Below, piece after piece: positions 1 to 8,263 of a DNA stretch of 56,491 bases; the first letter of the stretch is position 1; every line of letters starts with the position of its first letter. This DNA comes from Bordetella petrii (GTDB lineage: Bacteria > Pseudomonadota > Gammaproteobacteria > Burkholderiales > Burkholderiaceae_B), in assembly GCA_017745595.1 (NCBI GenBank), contig WMBV01000035.1:1-56491 (forward strand). The letters are read 5' to 3'. Under the pieces are notes generated by a model. That model did no database searches, was not told where the DNA came from, and worked only from the letters and a program-made list of their open reading frames with translations. A program made the translations under genes and the position numbers.

Positions 1-45
1 GGCGGTGGCCGCAGCGGCGGCGGCGGGGCTTCGGGGCGCTGGTAG
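1..45 (+). CDS. Possible 3' end of a plus-strand gene with a glycine-rich tail (partial)
   Basis: Frame 1 is open from the window edge and ends in TAG at 43-45. It encodes a short Gly/Arg/Ser-rich tail ending in ASGRW. Such tails are common in DEAD-box RNA helicases of the RhlE type, but 14 residues cannot establish identity. It would converge with the histidine kinase that ends at 51. In this GC-rich sequence the frame could be open by chance. Confidence 0.25.
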   Translation, partial: GGGRSGGGGASGRW

Positions 46-50
46 GCGGG

Positions 51-1430
51 TCAGGCGGCCGGCAGCAGCAGCGTGACGCGCAATCCCCCTAAAGGCGAGG
101 TGCGCGCCCGCACGTCGCCGCCATAGGTGCAGGCCAGGTCCCGAACGATATCCAGGCCCAGGCCCGAACCGGGCCGCTGTTCGTCCATGCGTACCCCGCG
201 CTTGAAAATGCGTTCGCGCTCGGTGTCGGCAATGCCGGCCCCGTCGTCGTCGACGTGGATGGCCAGTTGCGACCCGTCTTGCCCGGCGGTGATCAGCACC
301 CGCCGTTGCGCCCATTTGCAGGCGTTGTCCAGCAAGTTGCCCAGCATTTCCTGGAAGTCGTGCTGTTCGCCGCGAAAGCAGAGGTCGGGGGGATGCGGGG
401 CCAGCACGATATCGAGCTGGCGGTCGGCGTAAAGCTGCCGCATGGCGCGCACCAGGCCCTGCATCGGCTCGTGCAGCGGCGTGCGCAGGTCGGCGGCGCC
501 CGATGAGGCGGCCGCGCGGGCGCGGGCCAGATGGTGATCGATCTGCCGGCGGGCCACCTCGACCTGTTCGCGCATCAGTTCCGCTAGCGGGCCGCGCTCG
601 GTGGCCGCGGCATTGGCCAGGATGGCCAGGGGCGTCTTGACCGCGTGAGCCAGGTTGCCCGCCTGGGTGCGGGCGCGCTGGATGATTTCGTCGTTGACCG
701 TCAGCATCCGGTTGAAGTCATCGACCAGCGGCTGCACTTCGCTGGGGTAGCGTCCTTCTATGCGCACACTGCCGCCGCGCGGCTGCTGGGCCAGTTGCCG
801 GCGCAGGCGCGCGAGGGGGCGCAGCCCGATCACCACCTGCATCACCGCGGCCAGAACCAGGCCGCCGGCCAGGGCGCCCAGCGAAATGGCCAGCATGTGA
901 TTGAAGCGTTCCATGGGTTCGGCCAGCACGCCGCGGTCGGCGGCCACCACCAACCGCAGCCGGGGCGCGTCGGGCTCGGCCGGCGTGAGCAGGCGCGCCA
1001 CGGCATACAGCTTGCGTCCTTCGGGGCCGTCGATCAGGTAGCCGTCTTGGGTGGTGGCCACGGCGGGGGGCAGGGTCTGGTCCCATAGCGAGCGGGACCG
1101 CGCGATGCCGGCCTGCGCGCCGGCCCCGTTGCCGACGCGGTCGATTTGCCAATACAGGCCCGACAGCGGCTGACCGAGCCGGGGGTCGCTGAGCGGCGGA
1201 AACACCTGTACTTCGCCGGCCGGCCCGATGTTGACCGCCGCCGTCAGCTGGTTCAGGTGCAGCATGAGTTCGGCGTGCAATTGCTGCGTGATGTGCTGGC
1301 GAAACAGGCTGGCCAATCCCCAGCCCGCGACGGCCACCGACAGGGATATCCATGCCAGCGTGCCGATCAACAGGCGCCAGCGCAGCGACCCGGCCCATCG
1401 CAGCCGGGCGGATGGCCGGGCGCCGCTCAT
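51..1430 (-). CDS. PhoQ-like sensor histidine kinase
   Basis: Inner-membrane sensor kinase of 459 aa. Membrane segments lie at about residues 20-42 and 180-203 and flank a periplasmic sensor region of about 135 aa. A HAMP-like stretch follows. The phospho-acceptor is in the H-box NLAHAVKTPL (His262). The N-box NLLDN is at 365-369, the G1 box DDDGAGI at 394-400, and GSGLGL follows. The start chosen is the ATG at 1430, which overlaps the TGA of the regulator gene by 4 bases (ATGA). An upstream extension is open only because of GC bias and reads as low-complexity Arg/Ala sequence. The H-box form and domain order resemble PhoQ-type kinases. The PepSY gene leading the operon fits a cell-envelope or metal stress system. 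The stimulus is unknown. Confidence 0.93.
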   Translation of the reverse strand: MSGARPSARLRWAGSLRWRLLIGTLAWISLSVAVAGWGLASLFRQHITQQLHAELMLHLNQLTAAVNIGPAGEVQVFPPLSDPRLGQPLSGLYWQIDRVGNGAGAQAGIARSRSLWDQTLPPAVATTQDGYLIDGPEGRKLYAVARLLTPAEPDAPRLRLVVAADRGVLAEPMERFNHMLAISLGALAGGLVLAAVMQVVIGLRPLARLRRQLAQQPRGGSVRIEGRYPSEVQPLVDDFNRMLTVNDEIIQRARTQAGNLAHAVKTPLAILANAAATERGPLAELMREQVEVARRQIDHHLARARAAASSGAADLRTPLHEPMQGLVRAMRQLYADRQLDIVLAPHPPDLCFRGEQHDFQEMLGNLLDNACKWAQRRVLITAGQDGSQLAIHVDDDGAGIADTERERIFKRGVRMDEQRPGSGLGLDIVRDLACTYGGDVRARTSPLGGLRVTLLLPAA

Positions 1431-2092
1431 GAGCCGCCCGCCAGCCGGTAGCCCAGCCCGCGCACGGTTTCGATGGTATTGGGCGGCAGCTTCTTGCGCA
1501 GCCGGCCGATGAACACGTCGATGGTATTGGAATCGCGGTCGAAGTCCTGGGCATAGAGATGCTCGACCAGTTGCTGGCGCGAGATGACCTCGCCGGCATG
1601 TTGCATCAGCATGGCCAGCACCTTGAATTCGTGGCTGGTCAGGGTGATGGCGGTGCCGTCCAGCGTGACCCTGGCCTGGCGGGTGTCGAGCATGAGAGGG
1701 CCGCAGCGCCATTGGGCGCTGGCGTGCACGCTGTTGCGCCGGATCAGCGCGCGCACGCGCGCCAGCAGTTCTTCCATGTGGAACGGCTTGGCCAGATAGT
1801 CATCGGCGCCGGCGTCGATGCCGGCCACCTTTTCGTGCCAGCTGTCGCGCGCGGTCAGGATCAGCACCGGCATGTTGCGCCCCGCCGCGCGCCAGCGCCG
1901 CAGAACGGTCAGGCCGTCGAGCACCGGCAGGCCCAGGTCCAGCACCACGGCGTCGAAGGCTTCCACGTCGCCCAGGTAGTGCGCGGTCTGGCCGTCGGCG
2001 GCGCAATCCACGGTATATCCGGCATCGCGCAGGGCGCGATCCAGTTGCGCGGACAGCGTGGGTTCGTCTTCGATCAGCAGGATGCGCATCAA
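1427..2092 (-). CDS. OmpR/PhoP-family response regulator
   Basis: DNA-binding response regulator of 221 aa. The receiver domain spans about 1-115, with acidic residues IEDE near the start, phospho-acceptor Asp52 in VVLDLGLP, Thr80 and Lys102 in LAKPF. A winged-helix trans_reg_C domain covers about 125-219. The gene overlaps the upstream PepSY gene and the downstream kinase gene by 4 bases each, so the three are translationally coupled. It is the obvious partner of the kinase. A PhoP-like direct repeat in front of the operon (2512-2528) is a candidate autoregulatory site. The exact orthologue (PhoP, QseB or PmrA type) is not settled. Confidence 0.95.
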   Translation of the reverse strand: MMRILLIEDEPTLSAQLDRALRDAGYTVDCAADGQTAHYLGDVEAFDAVVLDLGLPVLDGLTVLRRWRAAGRNMPVLILTARDSWHEKVAGIDAGADDYLAKPFHMEELLARVRALIRRNSVHASAQWRCGPLMLDTRQARVTLDGTAITLTSHEFKVLAMLMQHAGEVISRQQLVEHLYAQDFDRDSNTIDVFIGRLRKKLPPNTIETVRGLGYRLAGGS

Positions 2093-2445
2093 TGGCCGCC
2101 TTGGAACCGCATGTTCTTGCCCTTGACGCCCAGCACCCGGCCGTCGCGCGCGTCGATTTTCAGCTTGAGCAGGTTGCCGCCGTCTTGCAGCAGCCGGATT
2201 TCGTAGAGGTATTCGCCGTCGTCTTCTTCGAATTCCACTTTGACCACCTGGCCCGGATAGGATCGCTCGACGATATCGAGCACGCTGCGCAGCGGCAGCA
2301 CCTTGCCTTCTTGCAGCGCCTCGCGCGCGCGGTCATGGTCGCGCTCGTCGGCCGACGCCGGCGGCCCGAGCAGCGTCGCGCACGACAGGAGGATCGCGGC
2401 GCAGCAGCGCAGCGGCAGGGTAGATCGGAAAACGGAATGGCTCAT
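2089..2445 (-). CDS. Secreted PepSY-domain protein leading the two-component operon
   Basis: Protein of 118 aa with an N-terminal signal sequence: a hydrophobic core with CCAAILLSCATLL and probable cleavage near PPASA-DE. A single PepSY domain covers about residues 40-118 (VLDIVERSYPGQVVKVEFEE, then EIRLLQDGG and KIDARDGRVLGV). PepSY domains are small periplasmic modules often found beside two-component genes, where they may modulate the sensor or inhibit proteases. It is first in the operon and overlaps the regulator by 4 bases. It could act as a negative regulator of the kinase; that is an inference from position. Confidence 0.85.
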   Translation of the reverse strand: MSHSVFRSTLPLRCCAAILLSCATLLGPPASADERDHDRAREALQEGKVLPLRSVLDIVERSYPGQVVKVEFEEDDGEYLYEIRLLQDGGNLLKLKIDARDGRVLGVKGKNMRFQGGH

Positions 2446-2494
2446 GGGAATGGCGCGCGAGGCGGCGCGGCGGCGCGGAAATCATGCTGTACAG

Positions 2495-2528
2495 GTTATA
2501 CCGCCGCGTTCATGAATGCGAGGTGAAC
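2495..2528 (-). promoter_or_regulatory. Candidate activator-dependent promoter with PhoP-like box for the two-component operon
   Basis: Read on the minus strand, TATAAC (2495-2500) is a good -10. No good -35 precedes it. Instead two hexamers, GTTCAC and ATTCAT, are spaced by 5 bases (2512-2528) and end 11 bases upstream of the -10. OmpR/PhoP-family regulators typically bind 11-base-period direct repeats about 11-12 bases upstream of the -10. The site also lies in the divergent gap shared with the plus-strand PepSY gene at 2637. Inference only. Confidence 0.45.
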
Positions 2529-2636
2529 GGACGCTTCAGATCGAGTTCATGGCGGCCGGCCCACAATGCCGTCCATGGTCATGCAAGACCTGTCCCGATC
2601 GTCCCGATCTTCATCCGCAATGCAAAGGAATCCATC

Positions 2637-2939
2637 ATGAGCACTCTCCGCATTCTTCTCGCCGGCGCCGCCCTGGGCGCCGCCGCGCTGGCCGCCCAGG
2701 CACAGACCCAGGCTCCGGCCGCCGCGCCCGTCCCGGCCGCCAGCGCCGCGCAGACTTCGGTATGGTCGATCCGCCAGGTCCATGACTCGCTCGAAGCGGC
2801 GGGCTACCGCGATATTACCGAGATCGAACTGGAGCGCGACCGCTACGAGGTCAAGGCGCGCGATGCGCAGGCGCGCCGCGTGAAGCTTTATGTAAACGCG
2901 CACAACGGCGCCATCGAGCGCACCAAGCTGGACGACTGA
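2637..2939 (+). CDS. Small secreted PepSY-domain protein
   Basis: Protein of 100 aa. The ATG at 2637 is preceded by AAAGGAA and starts a clear signal peptide (STLRILLAGAALGAAALAA, cleavage near AQAQT). The mature part has an Ala/Pro-rich linker and then a PepSY-like domain (IRQVHDSLEAAGYRDI, YEVKARDAQARRVKLYVN). It is divergent from the two-component operon and may be regulated with it. The frame is open further upstream, but that part has no signal or codon character. Function is unknown; it is probably a periplasmic stress or modulator protein. Confidence 0.85.
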   Translation: MSTLRILLAGAALGAAALAAQAQTQAPAAAPVPAASAAQTSVWSIRQVHDSLEAAGYRDITEIELERDRYEVKARDAQARRVKLYVNAHNGAIERTKLDD

Positions 2940-2953
2940 CGTCCAGGCATCCC

Positions 2954-2975
2954 GGCGGCCCGCGCGCCGCCTTTT
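2954..2975 (+). terminator. Short GC hairpin with T run after the PepSY gene
   Basis: GGCGGC, a 6-base loop CCGCGC, GCCGCC, then TTTT, starting 14 bases after the PepSY stop codon. This is the form of a weak intrinsic terminator. The next gene begins at 3042 on the same strand. Confidence 0.55.
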
Positions 2976-3041
2976 CGCTGGTTGCCGCGCCTTGTGCCCG
3001 CACGCGGGTGCCGGACAAGGCCGGCATTGCACGAGTTCATC

Positions 3042-4385
3042 ATGCATACCCGTACCGTCATCGGTTTGTTCCTGGGCGCCCTCACCCTGGCCTGGGGGCT
3101 GGACGTGCTTGCCCTGCAAGCGCCCTTGCAGGGCGACTGGCCATGGCTGCTGCGCCAGCAGGGCCTGTACCTTACCGGCATCTGGTCCATGGGCCTGATG
3201 TCCCTGGTCATGATCCTGGCGCTGCGTCCGGGCCTGCTCGAACGCCCGCTGGGCGGCATGGACAAGGTTTATCGCCTGCACAAATGGGCGGGCATCCTGG
3301 CCGTAGGCGCCGGCCTGGCGCACTGGCTGGCCAAGCTGGCGAGCGGTCCGCTGAAAGCGTCGATCGGTGTCGCCGGCCGCGCGCCGCGCCCGGAATCGCT
3401 GGCATGGTTCGAAAATGCCCGCGATTACGCCAAGGACATGGGCGAATGGGCGTTGTACCTGTTGCTGGCCATGCTGGTCGTTACGTTATGGCGCCGTTTC
3501 CCCTACCACGCGTGGCGCTGGCTGCATCGCGCCATGCCGGTTCTGTACGTGGTTCTGGTGCTGCATTCCGCCGCGCTGCTGCCGCGCCTGCACTGGCTGG
3601 GCGCGACAGGCGCGCTGCTGGTTCCGCTGATGGCCGGCGGTATATGGGCGGCGTGGCGCGCATTGCGCGGCGGCATCGGCCGGCGCCGCCAGGTCGGCGG
3701 CAAGGTGGTCGCGCTGGACCGGCCCGCTGTGCGCGGCCAGTTCCCAGGCGTGCTGGAACTGGTCTGCGAGCTCGACCCGGAATGGCCGGGCCACCGCCCC
3801 GGCCAGTTCGCTTTCCTGACACTGGACCGCGCCGAAGGCGCCCATCCCTACACTATCGCCAGTGCGCCGGGGCCAGACCGCCGCATCACGTTCCAGATCA
3901 AAGAGCTGGGCGACTACACCCGCGACCTGGCCGCCCGGGTCCGCCCCGGGCAGCGCGTGACCGTCGAGGGGCCGTACGGCTGCTTCCGGCCGGCGCCCCG
4001 CAAGCCCGGCGCAATGCAGATCTGGGTGGCGGGCGGGATCGGCGTCACGCCGTTCCTGGCGTGGCTCGAAGCCATGCAGGCCGACCCGGATGCCGCGCCG
4101 CGGGCGCACCTGCACTACTGCGTGCGCGATGCCGGCGCCGATCCCTTCGTTGCCCGGCTGCGCGCCTTGTGCAGCACCCTGCCGTCCATCACGCTCACCG
4201 TGTACGACGGCCGGCGCGAACAAGTCTTGAACGCCGCGCAATTGGCCGCGCCCGACGTCGCCGCGCAAGCCGAGGGGGTCTGGTTCTGCGGCCCCGCCGG
4301 CCTGGCCGCGCTGGTGCGCCGCGAATTGCGCCGCGCCGGCCTGCCCGACCTGCGCGTGCATCAAGAAGCTTTCGAGATGCGTTAG
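3042..4385 (+). CDS. Ferric-reductase-like transmembrane flavoprotein
   Basis: Membrane oxidoreductase of 447 aa. The N-terminal half (about 1-215) has six hydrophobic segments and histidines in HKWAGILAVGAGLAHWL and VVLVLHSAALL that fit the bis-haem helices of the ferric_reduct/NOX family. The C-terminal half is a ferredoxin-reductase module: FAD motif HPYTIASAP, GPYGCF, the nucleotide-binding motif VAGGIGVTPFLAWL and FCGPAGL. It would move electrons from NAD(P)H through FAD and haem across the membrane to Fe(III) or another acceptor. The start chosen is the ATG at 3042, which directly begins the first membrane helix. An upstream in-frame ATG adds only 20 non-hydrophobic residues. The gene overlaps the end of the convergent amidohydrolase gene by 4 bases. 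Confidence 0.9.
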   Translation: MHTRTVIGLFLGALTLAWGLDVLALQAPLQGDWPWLLRQQGLYLTGIWSMGLMSLVMILALRPGLLERPLGGMDKVYRLHKWAGILAVGAGLAHWLAKLASGPLKASIGVAGRAPRPESLAWFENARDYAKDMGEWALYLLLAMLVVTLWRRFPYHAWRWLHRAMPVLYVVLVLHSAALLPRLHWLGATGALLVPLMAGGIWAAWRALRGGIGRRRQVGGKVVALDRPAVRGQFPGVLELVCELDPEWPGHRPGQFAFLTLDRAEGAHPYTIASAPGPDRRITFQIKELGDYTRDLAARVRPGQRVTVEGPYGCFRPAPRKPGAMQIWVAGGIGVTPFLAWLEAMQADPDAAPRAHLHYCVRDAGADPFVARLRALCSTLPSITLTVYDGRREQVLNAAQLAAPDVAAQAEGVWFCGPAGLAALVRRELRRAGLPDLRVHQEAFEMR

Positions 4386-5593
4386 GCCGGCGGCAGCGCG
4401 CCGGCCACCAGCGCGCCCTGCTTGAACACCGCGACGTGGTGCTGCGCGTCGGCGGCCTGGGCGATATCCTGCGTGGGGTTGCCGCGCACCAGCAGCAGGT
4501 CGGCCAGGGCGCCTTCGGCCACGATGCCCCGGTCGGGCAGGCCCAGCAGGTCGTGGGCGCGCGAGGTGCCCGCCACCAGCGCGTCGGCGGGCGTCATGCC
4601 GAATGCCACCATATAGGCCAGCTCTTCGGCATTGCGGCCGTGGCGGTTGAACGGCGTGCCCGCATCGGTGCCCATGGCGATGCGGCCGCCGGCGCGGTAG
4701 TACATCTGGAACGACTCGCGATGGCGCTGTTCGACGGCGCGCGCCTTGTCCACCACGTATGCCGGAATGCCGCGCTCGGCGTTGTCCAGAATATTGCGCA
4801 GCGCGGCGATGGTGGGCACCAGATAAGTCTGGCGTTCCAGCATTTCGTCCAGGCATTGCTGGTCCATGAAGATGCCGTGCTCGATCGAGTCGATGCCGGC
4901 GCGCACCGCGTTCAGAATGCCCTCGGTGCCCTGCGCATGGCTGGCGGTGCTCTTGCTGAAGCGCTTGGCCTCGTGCACGCCGGCGCACATCTCGTCGAAG
5001 CTGTAGTGGGCGTCCATGGGGTTGACACCTGGGGTCATGACGCCGCCGGTCGCCATGATCTTCACCAGGTCGCAGCCCGCGTGCACTTGTTCGCGCACCG
5101 CCTTGACGACTTCGTCGCGTCCGTCGGCCACGCGGCCGGTGCGATTGCCGTGGCCGCCCGTCATGCAGATCATGCGTCCGGCCGCCTTGATGGTGGGGCC
5201 GGCGAACACGCCGCGGGCGATAGCGTCGCGCACGCCGAATTCCAGATAGTCCTTGCCGCCGCAGTCGCGCACTGCGGTAATGCCGCCGCGCAACGCCGCC
5301 TGGGCGTTTTCCAGCGCGGTCAGCGTGATCTGCGCCGGGCCCTGGCGGGCCATCTGCGCGTGCGGATCGGCGCCGCCGGTGAACACCAGGTGCACGTGGC
5401 AGTCGGCCAGGCCCGGCATCAGCGTCATGCCGGCGGTATCGACCCGCCGGCCCGCATAGCCCTCGAACTGGCCGGCCGGCGCCACGCGGGCGATGCGCCC
5501 CGCTTCCACCAGCACCGCGTGGCCGGCCGTATAGGCGCCGCGGCCGTCGAATACGCCGCCCCCCGTGAACAGCAGCGTGTCGGGCTCGTTCAT
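4382..5593 (-). CDS. Metal-dependent amidohydrolase coupled to a peptide ABC importer
   Basis: Cytoplasmic amidohydrolase-superfamily enzyme of 403 aa, in the imidazolonepropionase/Xaa-Pro dipeptidase-like branch. The sequence shows the metal motif DCHVHL (His66, His68), a candidate carboxylated lysine in CDLVKIMATGG, further histidine ligands in STASHAQGT and SIEHG, and the catalytic aspartate in MGTDAGTPF. The start codon overlaps the stop of the ATPase gene by 4 bases, so it is translated with the transporter. This suggests it hydrolyses the imported compound, for example an N-acyl amino acid or dipeptide. The substrate cannot be read from sequence. Confidence 0.9.
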   Translation of the reverse strand: MNEPDTLLFTGGGVFDGRGAYTAGHAVLVEAGRIARVAPAGQFEGYAGRRVDTAGMTLMPGLADCHVHLVFTGGADPHAQMARQGPAQITLTALENAQAALRGGITAVRDCGGKDYLEFGVRDAIARGVFAGPTIKAAGRMICMTGGHGNRTGRVADGRDEVVKAVREQVHAGCDLVKIMATGGVMTPGVNPMDAHYSFDEMCAGVHEAKRFSKSTASHAQGTEGILNAVRAGIDSIEHGIFMDQQCLDEMLERQTYLVPTIAALRNILDNAERGIPAYVVDKARAVEQRHRESFQMYYRAGGRIAMGTDAGTPFNRHGRNAEELAYMVAFGMTPADALVAGTSRAHDLLGLPDRGIVAEGALADLLLVRGNPTQDIAQAADAQHHVAVFKQGALVAGALPPA

Positions 5594-7317
5594 GTTTCCA
5601 CCTCCAGCCCCTCGCGGGACATCACTTGCAGCCGCGGCATCAGGCCCAGCAGGTGCTGGGTGTACTCGTGCCGCGGCGCGCTGAACAGGGTTTCGGTCTC
5701 GGCCACTTCAAGCAGTTCGCCATGGCGCATCACGCCCACGCGGTCGCACATCTGGCGGATGACCGGCAGGTCGTGGCTGATGAACAGCATGGTCAGGCCC
5801 AGCTGTTCTTGCAGGTCTTTCAGCAGATTCAATATCTGCGCCTGGATCGATACATCGAGCGCCGAGGTCGGTTCGTCGCAGATCAGGAAGCGCGGCCGCG
5901 TGGCCAGCGCGCGCGCGATGCAGATGCGCTGGCGCTGGCCGCCCGAGAATTCGTGCGGGTAGCGGCGCGCGGCGGCCGCGCCCAATCCCACGATATCGAG
6001 CAGGTCGGACACCACCTGGCGGGTCTCGGCTTCGTTGTCGGCCAGCTTATGGAAGCGGATCGGCTCGGCCACGATGTCCAGCACCCGCATGCGCGGATTG
6101 AGCGACGAGAACGGGTCCTGGAACACCATCTGGATCTGGCGCCGGAAGGCGTTCAGCCGCTTCTCGTCTTTCAGTTCGGTGAGATTGGTGCCGTTGAAAA
6201 TCACCGAGCCGCCGCTGGGCGTGTACAAACCCGAAATCAGGCGCGCCACGGTGGATTTGCCCGAGCCGGACTCGCCCACCAGGCCGAACACCTCGCCCTG
6301 GGCGATCGACAGGTCTACCTGCTTCACGGCGTCCAGCGTGCGGCGGTTGCGGGCCAGGAAGGCATTCTTCAGAACGAAGCGCATGCCCAGGCCCCGGGTC
6401 TGCACCAGCGGGCCGCCGGCATCCTGGCCGAAGTCGCGGCGCCGCCCCAGCCAGTGCGTGGCAATGTCCAGCGGCTTGGCCGGCGTCTTTACGTCTTCGA
6501 TATAGGTGACCAGCGGAAACCGCCGCAGCTTCACGTCGGGACGCGGCACCGCCGAAATCAGGCTGCGCGTGTAGGGGTGGTCGGGGTCGCCCAGGATCTT
6601 GCGCGTGGGGCCCTGCTCGACCAGCTTGCCACGGTACAGCACCGCCACGCGGTCGGTCACGTCGGCGATCACCCCCATGTCGTGCGTGATGATGATCATG
6701 CCCACCTGCTTTTCTTTGCACAGCTTGCGCAGCAGGTCCAGGATCTGCGCCTGGATGGACACGTCCAGCGCGGTGGTGGGCTCGTCGGCAATGATGATCT
6801 CGGGTTCGCAGCACAGGGCCAGCGCGATCACCACGCGTTGCCGCATGCCGCCCGAGAACTGGTGCGGATACTGCTTGACGCGCAGCTCGGGCGCGTCGAT
6901 GCCCACTTGCCGCAGCAGGTCTACGGCGCGCTGCTGCGCCTGCGCGGGGCTCAGGTCCAGGTGCACCAGCATGGTTTCCACCAGCTGGCTTTCCACGGTT
7001 TGCAGCGGGTCGAGCGAGGTCAGCGGGTCCTGGAAGATCATGCCGATGCGGCGCCCGCGCACCTTGCGCTTGTCGGATTCGGGCAAGGCGTCGATGCGCC
7101 GCCCTTCCAGGTGGACCTCGCCGCCGGCCAGGCGGCCGGGAAATTCCAGCAGGCCCATCACGGCGTTGCCGATGGTGGATTTGCCCGCGCCGGATTCCCC
7201 CACCACGCCCAGGATCTCGCCGCGGTCCAGCGTCAGCGTCACGCCGTCCACCGCCACCAGCGTGCCGCGGCGACTGGCGAACTCGATGCGCATGTTGTCG
7301 ATGTCGAGCAATGCCAT
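5590..7317 (-). CDS. Fused double ATPase of a dipeptide-type ABC importer (DppD-DppF fusion)
   Basis: Protein of 575 aa with two complete nucleotide-binding domains. Domain 1 (about 1-265) has Walker A GESGAGKST, signature FSGGMRQR, Walker B IIIADEPTTALD and an oligo-HPY tail (DHPYTRSL). Domain 2 (about 300-570) has GESGSGKST, FSGGQRQR, ICDEPTSALD and HEYTQHLL. In the classical Dpp/Opp systems these are two proteins; here both sites of the ATPase dimer are one chain, as in GsiA/YejF-type systems. It lies 9 bases after the permease gene and overlaps the amidohydrolase gene. Confidence 0.95.
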   Translation of the reverse strand: MALLDIDNMRIEFASRRGTLVAVDGVTLTLDRGEILGVVGESGAGKSTIGNAVMGLLEFPGRLAGGEVHLEGRRIDALPESDKRKVRGRRIGMIFQDPLTSLDPLQTVESQLVETMLVHLDLSPAQAQQRAVDLLRQVGIDAPELRVKQYPHQFSGGMRQRVVIALALCCEPEIIIADEPTTALDVSIQAQILDLLRKLCKEKQVGMIIITHDMGVIADVTDRVAVLYRGKLVEQGPTRKILGDPDHPYTRSLISAVPRPDVKLRRFPLVTYIEDVKTPAKPLDIATHWLGRRRDFGQDAGGPLVQTRGLGMRFVLKNAFLARNRRTLDAVKQVDLSIAQGEVFGLVGESGSGKSTVARLISGLYTPSGGSVIFNGTNLTELKDEKRLNAFRRQIQMVFQDPFSSLNPRMRVLDIVAEPIRFHKLADNEAETRQVVSDLLDIVGLGAAAARRYPHEFSGGQRQRICIARALATRPRFLICDEPTSALDVSIQAQILNLLKDLQEQLGLTMLFISHDLPVIRQMCDRVGVMRHGELLEVAETETLFSAPRHEYTQHLLGLMPRLQVMSREGLEVET

Positions 7318-7326
7318 GACTGTCCT

Positions 7327-8253
7327 TCAGCGCAGCTTGGGGTTGAGCGCGTCGCGCAGCCAGTCGCCCAGCAGGTTCACCGACAGCACCAGGGCGACCA
7401 GGGCAATGCCCGGGAAAATCGAAATCCACCACATGCCCGAAAACAGGTAGCTGTTGCCGATGCGGATCAGCGTGCCCAGCGAGGGCGCGGTGGGCGGCAC
7501 CCCCACGCCCAGGAACGACAGCGTGGCCTCGGTAATGATGGCGATGGCCAGGTGAATGGTGGCGATCACGAGCACCGGCCCCATGACGTTGGGCAGGATA
7601 TGGCGGCGCAGGATGGTCAACGGGCCGATGCCGATCAGCTTGGCCGCCTGCACGTATTCTTTGTTGCGCTCGACCATGGTCGAGCCGCGCACGGTGCGCG
7701 CGTACTGCACCCAGCCCGAGATGCCGATGGCGAAGATCAGCACGTACAGGGCCAGGTCGTTGTGCATGTCGCGCGGCAGGATGCCGCGCGCCACGCCGTC
7801 GATCAGCAGCGCGATCAGAATGGCCGGAAACGACAGCTGCACATCGGCGATGCGCATGATGATGCTGTCGACGCGGCCGCCCACGTAGCCGCTGATCAGG
7901 CCCAGCGACACGCCAAGCACCATCGAGAACAGCACCGACGCGAAGCCCACGAACAGCGACACGCGCGAGCCGTACAGAATGGCCGAAAGAATGTCGCGGC
8001 CCTGGTCGTCGGTGCCCAGCAGGAAGTCGGCGCTGCCCTCGGGGTTCCAGGCCGGAGGCGTGTTGGCATCCATGATGTTCAGCGATGCCAGGTCGAAGGG
8101 ATTATGCGGCGCCACGATCGGCGCGCACAGGGCCCCCGCCAGGATGGCCAGCGTGACGATGGCCGAGATCACCGCGCTGGGCGAGCGCCGGAAGCTGTAC
8201 CAGAGGTCGCTGTCGGCCGCGCGCGCGAACCACGGAGCGATGCGGGCAGTCAT
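7327..8253 (-). CDS. DppC-type ABC transporter permease
   Basis: Inner-membrane permease of 308 aa. It begins with a soluble N-terminal tail and a first helix (AVISAIVTLAILAGALCAPI), then the periplasmic insert and GTDDQGRDI motif typical of DppC/OppC, then five more helices. The EAA coupling loop is in EYVQAAKLIGIG with ILPNV. The start chosen is the ATG at 8253 (TARIAPWF), 10 bases after the DppB-type gene stop. A longer in-frame version overlaps that gene and lacks support. Confidence 0.93.
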   Translation of the reverse strand: MTARIAPWFARAADSDLWYSFRRSPSAVISAIVTLAILAGALCAPIVAPHNPFDLASLNIMDANTPPAWNPEGSADFLLGTDDQGRDILSAILYGSRVSLFVGFASVLFSMVLGVSLGLISGYVGGRVDSIIMRIADVQLSFPAILIALLIDGVARGILPRDMHNDLALYVLIFAIGISGWVQYARTVRGSTMVERNKEYVQAAKLIGIGPLTILRRHILPNVMGPVLVIATIHLAIAIITEATLSFLGVGVPPTAPSLGTLIRIGNSYLFSGMWWISIFPGIALVALVLSVNLLGDWLRDALNPKLR

Positions 8254-8263
8254 GGGTTTTCCT

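Noticed and set aside
3008-5962. A plus-strand open frame of about 984 codons
   Set aside because: It overlaps the ferric-reductase-like gene in another frame and the amidohydrolase antisense, with Arg/Ala-rich composition. Not a gene.
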